Notes: generated by a model not told the origin, from the letters alone. A stretch of DNA of 64,000 bases from Lentisphaerota bacterium (GCA_015061805.1 SUVV01000001.1:62001-126000); one strand, 5' to 3'. Counted from the first letter of the stretch, positions 50,978 through 60,834 are shown. A program made the numbers and translations.

Positions 50978-51763
50978 TCACCACCCCGCAAAAGAAAAGA
51001 GTACCGTCATCACGGCATCCGAGATCACGACCAGAAAAATCGACATCACCACCGCTTTGGTGGCACTGCGTCCGACCCCTTGAGCATCTCCGCTGCCGGA
51101 GAAGCCGCAATAGCATCCGGCGAGAGTGATCAAAACAGCATAAACCAGACTCTTGGACAGACCGACCAGCATGCTTCCGGCATCAAGGACATCAATTGTC
51201 CGGGTCCAGTATGCGGCGGCAGGGATGCCGGAGACTGTCACGCCGACGGACATGCCGCCGAGAATACCGGCGGCATCGCCGCAAACACTCAAAAGCGGCA
51301 TTGCCAGAATCATCGCACAGAGTTTGGGCAATACCAGATACCCCTCCTGAGAAATACCGAGAGTTGTCAATGCGGAGAGTTCTTCATTGACCTTCATAGT
51401 GCCGATTTCGGCGGCGAAAGCAGAACCTGCTCTGCCGGTGGCAATGATCGCCACCATCAGCGGGCCGAGTTCCTTGAGTACGGAAAATCCGATCAAATCA
51501 ACCAGAAAAATCTCCGTTCCGACCTTGCTCATCTGGATCGCCCCCTGAATTCCCAGGACAACGCCCATCAGGTAACAGAGCAGCAGCACAATGAGCAGAG
51601 ATTGACAACCGCAGAGGTCAAAGTAGTAAAAAAATTCCCGCCACCGGCGCCCCCGGCGGTGGAACAATTCCGGCAGGGCCTTGGTGACAGCACCGATGAA
51701 AACCAGAACTTCCACAGTCGGAGCAAGGATTTTTTTCAGGCGGTCCACCGTGATCATCTCCAC
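50978..51763 (-). CDS. mlaE: Phospholipid ABC transporter permease MlaE
   Basis: 261 residues. Five or so hydrophobic segments with the family hallmark LKELGPLMVAIIATGRAGSAFAAEIGTMKVNEELSALTTLG, the coupling region, and C-terminal VVMSIFLVVISDAVMTVLF. Starts at GTG 51763 (GGA eight bases upstream); ATG 51757 is in frame. Co-transcribed with mlaF (two-base gap) and downstream of the unknown 265-residue protein. Confidence 0.9.
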   Translation of the reverse strand: MEMITVDRLKKILAPTVEVLVFIGAVTKALPELFHRRGRRWREFFYYFDLCGCQSLLIVLLLCYLMGVVLGIQGAIQMSKVGTEIFLVDLIGFSVLKELGPLMVAIIATGRAGSAFAAEIGTMKVNEELSALTTLGISQEGYLVLPKLCAMILAMPLLSVCGDAAGILGGMSVGVTVSGIPAAAYWTRTIDVLDAGSMLVGLSKSLVYAVLITLAGCYCGFSGSGDAQGVGRSATKAVVMSIFLVVISDAVMTVLFSFAGW

Positions 51764-51778
51764 ACCGTTTTTCCGGGA

Positions 51779-52576
51779 TCAAAACATCCGTCCGCCCCGG
51801 CGCTGGGGCTTCATTTTAGGTTCTTCAAGCATCAGGGCATACCACATCTCGTTGAATCCGGAGTTGCTGAAATGCTTGACTTTGCCGTTGACAAGATGTT
51901 CGATATTGTCGAGCAGCACCTGATGGTCGCTGAGTTTTTTTGCGTTGAGCAGAGCATCCAACGCCGACTTGGTGTCATCTTTTTTGAGTTTCATCCAGGC
52001 GTAAACACAGGCGATGAAGGCTCTGGTATCGCCGCGGAAGCGGCGGATGATCCGCTTGTAGAATTTATCCAGTCCGGCATCATTGGTACGGTACATGCGA
52101 ACCATTTTCACCGCAACCGTCTGAGGGTCAAGCATCATTGCCTGCGGGAGCAGTTCATCGACCATCTTGTTGTCCTTGAGCTGGAAATAAAGCTGAACTT
52201 TCATCGAAGCGATCTGCTTTTTGAGCATCGGACTCCACTTGTAGAGCGATTTGAAATCGTCGGTGGCTTCCAGAGCGCGCAAAGTGGCATCACGCTGGAT
52301 CTTTTCGATGATGGGGCGAACGCCATTCATACTGGACTGGGGGCGGCGGCTGAACATGTCCACCTGACGGTTGACCTTGTTCTGACCGTCTTCCATGATC
52401 TGCTGGATTTTAAGTTGTTTCGCCATACTGGCGCGGCGCAGCAGCAAACCGAGGATGACCCATCCGACCAGCATAAAGACAATACCGGTGGCGATTCCCC
52501 ACCCGGTTCCCCACTGGGTATAAGCGCCGTAAGCGCTGCAAAAACCGATAAAAACGATTAAAAAAGTTCCCAACAT
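51779..52576 (-). CDS. Unidentified membrane-anchored protein with helical repeats
   Basis: 265 residues. Two N-terminal hydrophobic segments (LGTFLIVFIGFCSAYGAY; IATGIVFMLVGWVILGLLL), then a soluble, basic, probably helical-repeat domain (KKQIASMKVQLYFQLKDNKMVDELLPQAMMLDPQ; AFIACVYAWMKLKKDDTKSALDALL) resembling TPR-type helices. Family unknown to me. It lies between ffh and mlaE, 15 bases before mlaE. AAGGAG precedes the ATG. A role in protein or lipid insertion is only suggested by the neighbours. Confidence 0.78.
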   Translation of the reverse strand: MLGTFLIVFIGFCSAYGAYTQWGTGWGIATGIVFMLVGWVILGLLLRRASMAKQLKIQQIMEDGQNKVNRQVDMFSRRPQSSMNGVRPIIEKIQRDATLRALEATDDFKSLYKWSPMLKKQIASMKVQLYFQLKDNKMVDELLPQAMMLDPQTVAVKMVRMYRTNDAGLDKFYKRIIRRFRGDTRAFIACVYAWMKLKKDDTKSALDALLNAKKLSDHQVLLDNIEHLVNGKVKHFSNSGFNEMWYALMLEEPKMKPQRRGGRMF

Positions 52577-52594
52577 GATAAAAACTCCTTGAGT

Positions 52595-54040
52595 TTAGCG
52601 TTTACGTTTACGCTGTTTGGCACGTTCTTTTTTGGCAAGTTTGGCAAGTTTCTTGCGTTTTTCCTGCTCTTTTTTGCTCAAACCGGCCGGCGCGCATTGG
52701 AAGCCGCCGCCGGGGACGAATTCCGGCATGGTTCCGCCCGCCATCATTTTGCCGAGCATGCCGCCGGGACGCATCATCTTGCGCATCATTTCAAACTGCT
52801 TGATAAATGAACTGACCGCTTCCGTCGGCATACCGCAACCTCTGGCAATACGCTTGCGGCGGGAGAAGTCCATCAGATCGGGGTTTTCACGTTCAGCCGG
52901 AGTCATGGACAAGACCATGGCTTCCATGCGTTTGAGCGCGCCGGTATCGACTCCGGACATCGCGTTGGAAAGCTGTTTTCCGCCGGGCAGAAATTTCAAG
53001 ATTCCTTCCATACCGCCCAAACGGGAAATCTGCTTGAGCTGAGTGAGGAAGTCATTGTAATCGAACTGGTTCTTTTTAAGTTTGGCATAGAGTTTTTTGG
53101 ACTCTTCTTCGTCGATTTCGGCGGCAGCTTTTTCCACGAGAGAGACGACGTCGCCCATGCCGAGAATACGGCTCGCCATGCGGTCGGGATAGAAGACCTC
53201 CAGAGCATCAAGTTTTTCACCCATACCGGCGAACTTGATCGGCACTCCGGTAACCTGACGGATGCTCAATGCCGCACCACCGCGGGCATCACCGTCAAGT
53301 TTGGTCAGGATGAAACCGGTAAGTTCAAGTGCTTCGTGGAAGTGCTTTCCGACCGAAACCGCCTCCTGACCGAGCGCGGCATCCGCCACCAGGAGGATAT
53401 CATCCGGCATAACGGCCTGACGGATGCGGATGAGTTCCTGCACCATCATATCATCGATCTGAAGCCGTCCGGCGGTATCGATGATCACACAATCCATTCC
53501 CTGCGCCCGGGCTTCCGCGACGGCATCCGAAGCGATAGCGGCGACATTTACACTGGTGCGTTCAACGTGTACCGGAACCCCGATCTCCTTACCGAGAGTT
53601 TCCAACTGATCGATAGCGGCGGGACGGTAAACGTCACCGGCGACCAGCAGAACCCGCTTGCCGTCACGCTTGAGTTTGAGGGCAAGTTTACCGGCGGTGG
53701 TGGTTTTACCGCTGCCGTGGAGACCTACCAGCATGATGACCGAGGGACGGCTTTTGAATTCCAGTTCCCGGACACCGCCGCCGAGCAGTTCGACGATAGC
53801 ATCATTGACCACCCGGACGACCTGCTGTCCCGGGGTAACGCTTTTCAGCACTTCCTGACCGATGCATTCGGCTTTTACCTTTTCGATAAAAGCGGAAACG
53901 ACTTCGATATTTACGTCGGCCTCCAACAAAGCCAGCCGGATCTCCCGCATCGCATCTGCGATATTGGATTCCGAAAGGCGGCTCTCTCCACGCAGTTTCT
54001 TGAATACTGCGTGGAGTTTGTCACTCAGTGAATCAAACAT
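52595..54040 (-). CDS. ffh: Signal recognition particle protein
   Basis: 481 residues. NG GTPase domain: GLHGSGKTTTAGKLA (G1), DTAGRLQIDD (G3), TKLDGDARGG (G4). C-terminal Met-rich M domain (MEAMVLSMTPAERENPDLMDFSRRKRIARGCG; QFEMMRKMMRPGGMLGKMM) binding SRP RNA and signal sequences, ending in a basic Lys/Arg tail. The SRP RNA gene is not in this window. Promoter at 54098-54126. The unknown gene and mla genes follow. Confidence 0.95.
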   Translation of the reverse strand: MFDSLSDKLHAVFKKLRGESRLSESNIADAMREIRLALLEADVNIEVVSAFIEKVKAECIGQEVLKSVTPGQQVVRVVNDAIVELLGGGVRELEFKSRPSVIMLVGLHGSGKTTTAGKLALKLKRDGKRVLLVAGDVYRPAAIDQLETLGKEIGVPVHVERTSVNVAAIASDAVAEARAQGMDCVIIDTAGRLQIDDMMVQELIRIRQAVMPDDILLVADAALGQEAVSVGKHFHEALELTGFILTKLDGDARGGAALSIRQVTGVPIKFAGMGEKLDALEVFYPDRMASRILGMGDVVSLVEKAAAEIDEEESKKLYAKLKKNQFDYNDFLTQLKQISRLGGMEGILKFLPGGKQLSNAMSGVDTGALKRMEAMVLSMTPAERENPDLMDFSRRKRIARGCGMPTEAVSSFIKQFEMMRKMMRPGGMLGKMMAGGTMPEFVPGGGFQCAPAGLSKKEQEKRKKLAKLAKKERAKQRKRKR

Positions 54041-54097
54041 CTAATTCCTGCTTTCCTTATTTATTTTATATTTTACATAAAGACACATTCATCTTTT

Positions 54098-54126
54098 AAT
54101 ATAACATTAATAATGCGCTTCGTCAA
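54098..54126 (-). promoter_or_regulatory. Sigma70-type promoter of ffh
   Basis: On the minus strand, TTGACG (54121-54126), a 17-base spacer and TATATT (54098-54103), 57 bases before the ATG. Confidence 0.75.
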
Positions 54127-54175
54127 GATGCCTTAAAATTTTTCGATAAAAAATCATAGAATTCCCTCTCACGAC

Positions 54176-54204
54176 TTGACAGGAAATAAAAAATCGTTTA
54201 TAGT
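54176..54204 (+). promoter_or_regulatory. Sigma70-type promoter of the zinc-ribbon gene operon
   Basis: TTGACA (54176-54181), a 17-base spacer and TATAGT (54199-54204), 45 bases before the ATG. Confidence 0.85.
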
Positions 54205-54249
54205 ATATCGGATTATGATAACGAGAACGTCAAAAGAAGGATTTTTACC

Positions 54250-54957
54250 ATGCCGACGCCCAAAATATCCGCTTTGCTCAAACTTCAAGCCCTCGATATG
54301 CGCTGCCGCGACCTCAAACTGCGCGCGACGTCCATCCCCAAAGAACTGGACAAGATCATCGCCCGCCGCGATTCTCTCAATGCGGCAACTGCCGCCGCCG
54401 CCGACAAAGTCAAAAAGATGGAACTTGCCATAAAAGCACGCGAAGGTGAGATCCAGACCCTCAACGCCGAAAGCACCAAACTCCAGCAGCAGTCTGCGCT
54501 GGTCAAGAAAAATAATGAATATCAGGCAATGCTCGCCGGTATCGCCCAGAATAAAGAAAAAATCGGCGCTATCGAAGAAGATCTGCTGATAAAATTCGAT
54601 GAACTCGAAGTTATCAAAGCAGAAGCCGAACGCGTCCGCCGTACCAATGCCGCCGAATTGCGCGCCGCCCGGCAGGAGTTTGAAGAACTCCTCGGTTTCT
54701 CAAAAACCTGCGAAGCGGAAGTTGCCAAACTGATCAAGGAACGCCCCGCATTACTCTCCGGTATTCCGACCGATCTGCTTTCCCGTTACGAACGGCTGCT
54801 CAAAGGCAAAGATCAGGGCGCCCCGCTGGTTCAACTGGAAAACGGCTGCTGCGGCAACTGCCACATGCGGGTAACGCTGCAAACTTTGAACCAGCTTTCC
54901 AAAGGCGAACTGGAAAGCTGCGATAACTGTCAACACCTCATCTACACCGAAGATTGA
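54250..54957 (+). CDS. Coiled-coil zinc-ribbon protein (CT398/DUF164-like)
   Basis: 235 residues. A long antiparallel coiled coil (about 10-165; AADKVKKMELAIKAREGEIQTLNAESTKLQQQ), then a C4 zinc ribbon near the C-terminus: GCCGNCHMRV and SCDNCQHL. This architecture matches the bacterial C4-type zinc-ribbon family that includes chlamydial CT398. Proposed partners are sigma54/type III components in Chlamydia, but the role in this organism is unknown. AAGGA precedes the ATG. First gene of the operon with the AlbA_2 and DinG-like genes. Confidence 0.85.
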   Translation: MPTPKISALLKLQALDMRCRDLKLRATSIPKELDKIIARRDSLNAATAAAADKVKKMELAIKAREGEIQTLNAESTKLQQQSALVKKNNEYQAMLAGIAQNKEKIGAIEEDLLIKFDELEVIKAEAERVRRTNAAELRAARQEFEELLGFSKTCEAEVAKLIKERPALLSGIPTDLLSRYERLLKGKDQGAPLVQLENGCCGNCHMRVTLQTLNQLSKGELESCDNCQHLIYTED

Positions 54958-54969
54958 TCGGAAATATTT

Positions 54970-56205
54970 ATGAGTGGTTTCTTTTCCTCCAAAGAACGGG
55001 ATTTTGAAGAACTGGTCTACCGGGGCGTTGAATCCGACGAACTGGACTACAAAACCCACATGTCATGGAATTCCATGCCGCGCAGTGCCAAAGGTAAACT
55101 TTTGCGCCACCTGGTCGCATTTGCCAATACCCGGGGCGGTTATCTGGTCATCGGAGTAGGAGAAGACCAATTCGGCAACCCCAATTTGTACACCGGGGTC
55201 AGCGCCGAAGAAGCCGGAAGTTTCGATCCATCTGCCGTCGGCAATTTTTTGAACAGCTACGTTGAACCTGCCATCGACTTCACCATTGAACGTCCGATCA
55301 TCCGGGGCAAACGTTACGTTATCTTTGTCATCAAACCGTTCAAGACCCTGCCTCACGTCTGCACCCACACCATTGAGGGAGAGATCCAAAGCGGAGTTTT
55401 CTACATCCGTACCGTTGAAGCTTCCAGCCGCCCGGCCCGCCGCGCGCTGGAAATGCAGGATCTCATCCGCCGCGCCATGCGTAACGAAAGAGAAACTCTC
55501 GGCAGAGTTCTGCGCGGCATCCTCTACGAAAACGGTTCCATTCCCTCCGGCGACAGCCATATCCGCTGTGCCGATGCCATCGAAGAGAGTGAACACTATT
55601 TCCGGCGCCGCACCTCCAGTTTCGATCTGCCGCAGATCAAATTCACCGTTGAACCGTCTCACTTTTCACCTGGAGAATTTTCGATCGAACAGTTGAAAAA
55701 AACGGTCTTCCAATCCCTGCGCCCGGATATCCGCTTTTTGCAGAAATCGGAAACCGAAGCACTGCCGACTCCCGGTTCATTGCGATACATCTCAACCAAT
55801 ACCAAACGGATGTGGCAATTTTTCGACACCGGGATATTCTGCTTTTTTGCAGTGATTTCCGAAGAAAAAGTCAACTTTGACGATATCGTTAAATTGAGCG
55901 CCGCTGCGGTGGAATTCTGTTCAAAACTCTACACCGCCTTGAACTGGCACGAAGAACTGCTTACGCTCCGGTTGGAGATCATCAATCCGGCCGCCGTAAA
56001 ATTGATCGATTGCGGTCAGGATTTCACCTTTGATGCCAACGGGAACTGCCGTTCTGAAATCATCCGCAGTGCCGCTGACCTTGCCAGCGGCAAAGAATCC
56101 CACGCCGCCCGGCTCGCCTGTAAAATCGGCGAACAATACCACATTTGCGGCTCCAAACTGGAACGGCTTTACGAAGTTGTCACCAACTGTCTGGAGTCCA
56201 AATGA
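54970..56205 (+). CDS. AlbA_2 (Schlafen-type) domain protein
   Basis: 411 residues. The N-terminal 150 residues form an AlbA_2 domain: ESDELDYKTHMSWN, LLRHLVAFANTRGGYLVIGVGED, then YVIFVIKPF. Such domains bind nucleic acids or nucleotides and often occur in transcriptional regulators. The remaining 250 residues have no domain I can name (YISTNTKRMWQFFDTGIFCFFAVIS). Overlaps the DinG-like helicase by ATGA, so it may act with it. Function unproven. Confidence 0.78.
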   Translation: MSGFFSSKERDFEELVYRGVESDELDYKTHMSWNSMPRSAKGKLLRHLVAFANTRGGYLVIGVGEDQFGNPNLYTGVSAEEAGSFDPSAVGNFLNSYVEPAIDFTIERPIIRGKRYVIFVIKPFKTLPHVCTHTIEGEIQSGVFYIRTVEASSRPARRALEMQDLIRRAMRNERETLGRVLRGILYENGSIPSGDSHIRCADAIEESEHYFRRRTSSFDLPQIKFTVEPSHFSPGEFSIEQLKKTVFQSLRPDIRFLQKSETEALPTPGSLRYISTNTKRMWQFFDTGIFCFFAVISEEKVNFDDIVKLSAAAVEFCSKLYTALNWHEELLTLRLEIINPAAVKLIDCGQDFTFDANGNCRSEIIRSAADLASGKESHAARLACKIGEQYHICGSKLERLYEVVTNCLESK

Positions 56206-58298
56206 TACGATTGCCGGATTTCCCGGAGCAGTTCCGGGATGAACATATTGCAGGAGAAGATTTTTCCGGGGATGATTGCGGATTCGATCTGGACGAATTC
56301 GCCGTCGACTACTCCCCCGATCCGGAACCGGAACTTGATCTGCACGAAGAGTGCCGCAAGTTTTTCTGTCCGGACGGCACGCTCTCTTCGCTCAACGCCA
56401 TCAACGGCAGACCCACCGAAGAACGTCCCCAGCAGCTGGCAATGGCATCAGCCATCGCCGATGCGTTGCAAAAAGGCGAAAACCTCTGCATTGAAGCCCC
56501 CACCGGAGTCGGCAAGAGTTTTGCCTATCTGGTTCCGTTGATCTTCCGTTCCCAACTCAGCCGCCGTCCGGCGCTGATTTCAACGGAAACGATCAACCTC
56601 CAACAGCAATTGATCGAAAAAGACCTCCCCTTTCTCCGCGAAGCAACCGGAATAAACTTTCGCGCCGCTCTCGCCAAAGGACGGCAGAACTATGTCTGCC
56701 GCCGCCGTCTGGCGATGCTTTCCGGAGATCAGCGCGATGCCCTGCTCCCGGTGCCGTCACTGCTGCTTGATACCGAAAGACTGATCCGCAATCTGGAAAA
56801 CGGCATGGATGGCGAGCGCGGTTCTGCCGGAGACACTATCGACCCATCGGTGTGGAATCTGGTCTGTTCCGAAAGCGGGAACTGCGCCGGCCCCAAATGT
56901 GAATTTTACCGCAACTGCTACTATTTCAAGGCTCGCCGCCAGTGGGATGAAGCGGATATCGTCGTTGCCAATCATGCGCTGTTCCTGACCGACCTCGCCA
57001 TCCGCTACAGCAACGGCGGTACCTCCGGGGCCCTGCTCCCGGATTACGGAGCCGTCCTCATTGACGAAGCCCATTCACTGGAAAACAATGCCGCCGAATA
57101 CCTCGGTTTGCGGATAACCCAGCCCGGTATCGTCGGGATGCTCAACCGGCTTTTCAATCCGGAAAAAATGCGCGGTTTACTCATGCGCCCCGGAAACAAC
57201 CTCATGCCGGAACTGCGGATGCTCACCGCTTCGGCCAGAGATGAAGCGTACGGATTTTTCGCGCCCTACACCGAACTCATCCGCCGCAGTCAGGATAATG
57301 CTCTGCGCTTGAAAAACACCGCCGACGAATACCCTGACCGCCTCACTCCGGCACTGACTCAACTGGGCAGAAAACTCGATGAACTGCTCGAAGATATCGA
57401 AGACAACTCTTTCCGTACGGAACTTGAAGGCGCAAGAGAACGCTGCCGCAGTACGATCGACAGCATCAACACCTTCACCCAACGCATCATGGATGATGCC
57501 GTATACTACATTGAAGAAAACGGACAATCGGCGAATCTTTTTGCTTCGCCGCTGAATATTCCTGAACTGCTCAACTCGATGCTTTTCAACGGTACTTGTC
57601 CGGTAATGCTGTGCAGTGCCACCTTGACGGTTCGCAACTCATTTGATTACTTTGTCAGCCGCACCGGATTCTCCGGCGGCAGAATGATCCGGCTGGATTC
57701 GCCGTTTTCGCCCGATCAGGCGCGGGTGATCATCCCCAGAAATCTGCGCGACCCCGGAGATGAAGATTATCTGTCAACCCTGGTTTCCCATATCCGCGAA
57801 AATGTAAAATTGACCTCCGGCAAAGCGTTTGTGCTTTTCACCAGTTATCAGGCGTTGAGTTACTGCGCCGATGCACTCAAGGATGAATTCTGCGACAACA
57901 ACTGGCGCTTGCTCGTTCAGGGCGGAGAACTCAGCCGCAACCGGATGCTGGAAGAGTTCCGCAATGACATAAATTCGGTGCTGTTCGGCACCGACAGTTT
58001 CTGGACCGGAGTCGATGTACCGGGGGAAAGTTTGAGCAACGTCATCCTCACCCGGCTGCCCTTTGCTTCTCCCGGTCACCCGCTGATCGCCGCCAGGCTG
58101 GAACGCATAACGGCTTCCGGGAAAAGTTCGTTTGCCCACTACAGTCTTCCGGAAGCGGTCTTGAAATTCCGGCAGGGCGTCGGCAGACTCATCCGGAGCC
58201 GGAGCGACACCGGCTATATTGTGATACTCGATCCCCGGATCATTTCCAAGGGGTACGGCAGAGCGTTTCTGGATTCGATACCATACAAAATAATATAA
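56202..58298 (+). CDS. DinG/XPD-type ATP-dependent DNA helicase
   Basis: 698 residues from ATG 56202 (CTGGAG upstream; ATGA overlap with the AlbA_2 gene). Walker A EAPTGVGKSFAYL near residue 98-110; Fe-S cysteines in NYVCRRRL and SGNCAGPKCEFYRNCYYF (four Cys spanning the cluster); DEAH box LIDEAHSLENNA; motif VI in KFRQGVGRLIRSRSDTG. A 5'-3' superfamily 2 helicase with an Fe-S cluster, acting in repair or R-loop removal. The N-terminal 60 acidic residues are extra. Confidence 0.9.
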   Translation: MIRLPDFPEQFRDEHIAGEDFSGDDCGFDLDEFAVDYSPDPEPELDLHEECRKFFCPDGTLSSLNAINGRPTEERPQQLAMASAIADALQKGENLCIEAPTGVGKSFAYLVPLIFRSQLSRRPALISTETINLQQQLIEKDLPFLREATGINFRAALAKGRQNYVCRRRLAMLSGDQRDALLPVPSLLLDTERLIRNLENGMDGERGSAGDTIDPSVWNLVCSESGNCAGPKCEFYRNCYYFKARRQWDEADIVVANHALFLTDLAIRYSNGGTSGALLPDYGAVLIDEAHSLENNAAEYLGLRITQPGIVGMLNRLFNPEKMRGLLMRPGNNLMPELRMLTASARDEAYGFFAPYTELIRRSQDNALRLKNTADEYPDRLTPALTQLGRKLDELLEDIEDNSFRTELEGARERCRSTIDSINTFTQRIMDDAVYYIEENGQSANLFASPLNIPELLNSMLFNGTCPVMLCSATLTVRNSFDYFVSRTGFSGGRMIRLDSPFSPDQARVIIPRNLRDPGDEDYLSTLVSHIRENVKLTSGKAFVLFTSYQALSYCADALKDEFCDNNWRLLVQGGELSRNRMLEEFRNDINSVLFGTDSFWTGVDVPGESLSNVILTRLPFASPGHPLIAARLERITASGKSSFAHYSLPEAVLKFRQGVGRLIRSRSDTGYIVILDPRIISKGYGRAFLDSIPYKII

Positions 58299-58315
58299 CT
58301 TCAAGAACTGAAAAA

Positions 58316-60007
58316 ATGAAAAAACATCTCGATCTCTGGAGAAAATTATTCTCTCCCGCCGATAAAAAGAAATTTATGGCGATCGTAATGCTGATGGCTA
58401 TTGCCGGAATCATGGAAATGGCCGGAGTGGGACTCCTCGCCGGAGTGATAACGCTCTTTCTCGCACCGGAAGGCGAATTTCAGGATATGATCTATCAGAA
58501 ATTCTGCAGTTTCTTCCCCGGTATTTCCCACGGAAATTTTATTGTATGTGCCGTCATTGCGGTGGTCTTGCTGATGATTTTCAAAAATCTCTTTTCACTT
58601 CTCATCATCGCATTGCAGACCAGATTTCTGCGCCGGCGCCAGAGCACGATCACCTGCCGTCTGCTCAACACCTATATCAATGCCGACTACCGTCACTACA
58701 TAATGAATTCCGCCGACCGGTACAACGGCGCTGTCGAACGGCTCAAACGGCTGTTTGACAACTTTTTTCAACCGGCACTCCAACTGCTTGCCGATGCTAT
58801 CGTGATCTTCGGTCTGATGCTGATCGCGCTGCTGATGCTGCCGGGAACCGCGATCATCACGATGGCGACGGTGCTGGGCGCAGCGTGGCTGATCAACAAA
58901 GCATTCCAGAAACTCAACAAACGTCTGGGAGATAAGCAATATCATCAGGAAGTAAAAGAGAACAAACTGCGGCTTAATGTGCTTTTGGGCATGGAGCAGA
59001 TCAAAATCTCCGGAACCGGAGAATACTTTTCAAATCGCTTACGGGAATTGAACTCCGATATCTGCCGCCGCTCCGGGACATTGTATATTCTGGGGCAGAT
59101 CCCCCGGCTTTCGCTGGAATCAGTCGCGCTGATACTGCTTTGTGTGATCTTTGTCATACTCATTGTTTCCGGGGGAACACCGCAGGAGATCCTGCTGGTA
59201 TTCACTGTGATCGCGGCCTCGATGGCGCGGATGCTTCCGGCATTGAGCCGGGCACACTACAATCTGACCCAGTTGAAACAATACGGAGTCCTGCTGGAAG
59301 AGTTGACCGGAAATCTCACCTCCATCCCGGCTGAACTCAACTCCGCCAGCGCAGATGCACCCGACTTTGCTGGAGATATCGTCATCGAAAATCTGAATTT
59401 CGCCTACACCCCGGAACTCCCGGTGATTTCAAACTTGAACTGCACATTCAAATACCGGGAAATCACCGGTATCGCCGGACGTTCCGGTATCGGTAAAACG
59501 ACATTGCTCAATCTTATCACCGGATTGTTCAATCCGGCATCCGGAAAAATTTCCGCCAACGGGAATGATATTTCCGGCAACGCATTGCTGTGGAGAAAAC
59601 AGATCGGTTTTGTCCCGCAGAATGTATTTATTTTTGATGGCACTCTCCGGGAAAACATCGCCCTGGGCATCCCGGAAAATGAGATCGACGATCAAAAGAT
59701 ATCTTCGGTGCTCAAGTGCGCCCAGTTGCCGGAATTTGCCGATGATCCGGCAATGCAGCTCAATTCCAACTCCGGACTCTCCGGCGGTCAGCGTCAGCGT
59801 ATCGGCATCGCCCGGGCACTCTATCGGGATCCCGGCGTACTCATTCTCGATGAAGCGACCAGCGCTCTGGACGGAAAGACGGAAAGCGGAATACTGGAAC
59901 TTCTGGATTCTCTGCGCGGGAAAAAGACGGTGATCGTGATCAGTCACCGAAAGGAAACGCTGGATATCTGCGATACACTCATCGATCTTCAGCAAAACGC
60001 CGGATAA
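58316..60007 (+). CDS. ABC exporter, fused permease and ATPase
   Basis: 563 residues. Six membrane segments in the N-terminal 310 residues (MAIVMLMAIAGIMEMAGVGLLAGVITLFL onward), then the ATPase: Walker A GRSGIGKTT, Q-loop VPQNVFIFDGTLRENI, signature LSGGQRQRIGIARAL and Walker B VLILDEATSALD. Resembles MsbA/PglK-type flippases of lipid-linked sugars or lipids. The substrate is not deducible. Ends one base before the dciA stop on the other strand. Confidence 0.88.
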   Translation: MKKHLDLWRKLFSPADKKKFMAIVMLMAIAGIMEMAGVGLLAGVITLFLAPEGEFQDMIYQKFCSFFPGISHGNFIVCAVIAVVLLMIFKNLFSLLIIALQTRFLRRRQSTITCRLLNTYINADYRHYIMNSADRYNGAVERLKRLFDNFFQPALQLLADAIVIFGLMLIALLMLPGTAIITMATVLGAAWLINKAFQKLNKRLGDKQYHQEVKENKLRLNVLLGMEQIKISGTGEYFSNRLRELNSDICRRSGTLYILGQIPRLSLESVALILLCVIFVILIVSGGTPQEILLVFTVIAASMARMLPALSRAHYNLTQLKQYGVLLEELTGNLTSIPAELNSASADAPDFAGDIVIENLNFAYTPELPVISNLNCTFKYREITGIAGRSGIGKTTLLNLITGLFNPASGKISANGNDISGNALLWRKQIGFVPQNVFIFDGTLRENIALGIPENEIDDQKISSVLKCAQLPEFADDPAMQLNSNSGLSGGQRQRIGIARALYRDPGVLILDEATSALDGKTESGILELLDSLRGKKTVIVISHRKETLDICDTLIDLQQNAG

Positions 60008-60445
60008 TTACTTGCGGATGGCTCCGACTGTAAATATCACATCCGAACAGATATTTGCAGAAATTTTGTTGACGGCGGCAATAAAAAGGTCTTTGGATGG
60101 AGCCAATTCAGCGATCAGCACGCTGTGTTTCACCTCAACGACAAGTTTACCATCCCGCAGGGATTTGGGATTTGTGTATGCAGAAAAACAACCGCCGACC
60201 AACTCTTTCCAATGAGTTTGCAATCCGGCGATAACACTGATGTTGTTGCGCTGATCCGGTTCAAGCAGAACCTTGTCAATAATATTCGCTATCGGCTCCG
60301 GCTGACAGGTGTGAGCGGCGATCTCTACATCGGCACGCTCATTGCCATACCACAATGCGAGCAAATTATGACGAATCCGGCGTTTACCGTAGGAACGCGC
60401 CGGAATTCTCAATGAAAAATTTTCTTTTTCAGCAGATTTTTTCAT
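60008..60445 (-). CDS. dciA: DciA-like protein (DUF721)
   Basis: 145 residues. The DUF721 core lies at the C-terminal end: HWKELVGGCFSAYTNPKSLRDGKLVVEVKHSVLIAELA, as in DciA, the widespread replicative helicase loading/DnaA-associated factor. The N-terminus is basic. ATG 60445 overlaps the stop of the small membrane-protein gene upstream. Assignment is by the DUF721 signature; the role in replication is established for the family, not shown here. Confidence 0.75.
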   Translation of the reverse strand: MKKSAEKENFSLRIPARSYGKRRIRHNLLALWYGNERADVEIAAHTCQPEPIANIIDKVLLEPDQRNNISVIAGLQTHWKELVGGCFSAYTNPKSLRDGKLVVEVKHSVLIAELAPSKDLFIAAVNKISANICSDVIFTVGAIRK

Positions 60446-60834
60446 CAGATATTGATGTCAGCGCCGATCATATACGCCGGCAGTAAGAGGGAGTGCAAAA
60501 TCAATCTTATCGGAGCAATAACTCCGCCGCGGATCACATGTTTCACCCCGGTGCGGAAGCGCTTGAAAGGCGCACCGATGGTCATCTCCAAAAGCCCGAG
60601 AGGCAGATAAAGTATGTGAAAGGCATCCCGGCTGATCTTGATAAGTCCACGCCCGGTACCAATTACGCTTTTGATAATATAAGGTTTGGCAATTTCGGCG
60701 GCTTTGACTGCTACCGGAGCCAGAATCATCAAAGTAATCGGATCGATTGCCCGAGCCTTCATCGCACCGAACGGCAGGACAAGGACAGCGACCAGAAGGA
60801 TCATTATAAATTTTTTCATCCCCAACATCTGCAT
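60445..60834 (-). CDS. Small membrane or exported protein of unknown function
   Basis: 129 residues from ATG 60834, preceded by AGGGTG. The N-terminus looks like a signal or anchor (KKFIMILLVAVLVLPFGAMKARA). The rest has two moderately hydrophobic stretches (ITLMILAPVAVKAAEIAKPYIIKSVIG; GGVIAPIRLILHSLLLPAYMIGADI). Family not recognised. Directly upstream of dciA with one-base overlap and downstream of murG, so probably in that transcript. Confidence 0.65.
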   Translation of the reverse strand: MQMLGMKKFIMILLVAVLVLPFGAMKARAIDPITLMILAPVAVKAAEIAKPYIIKSVIGTGRGLIKISRDAFHILYLPLGLLEMTIGAPFKRFRTGVKHVIRGGVIAPIRLILHSLLLPAYMIGADINI

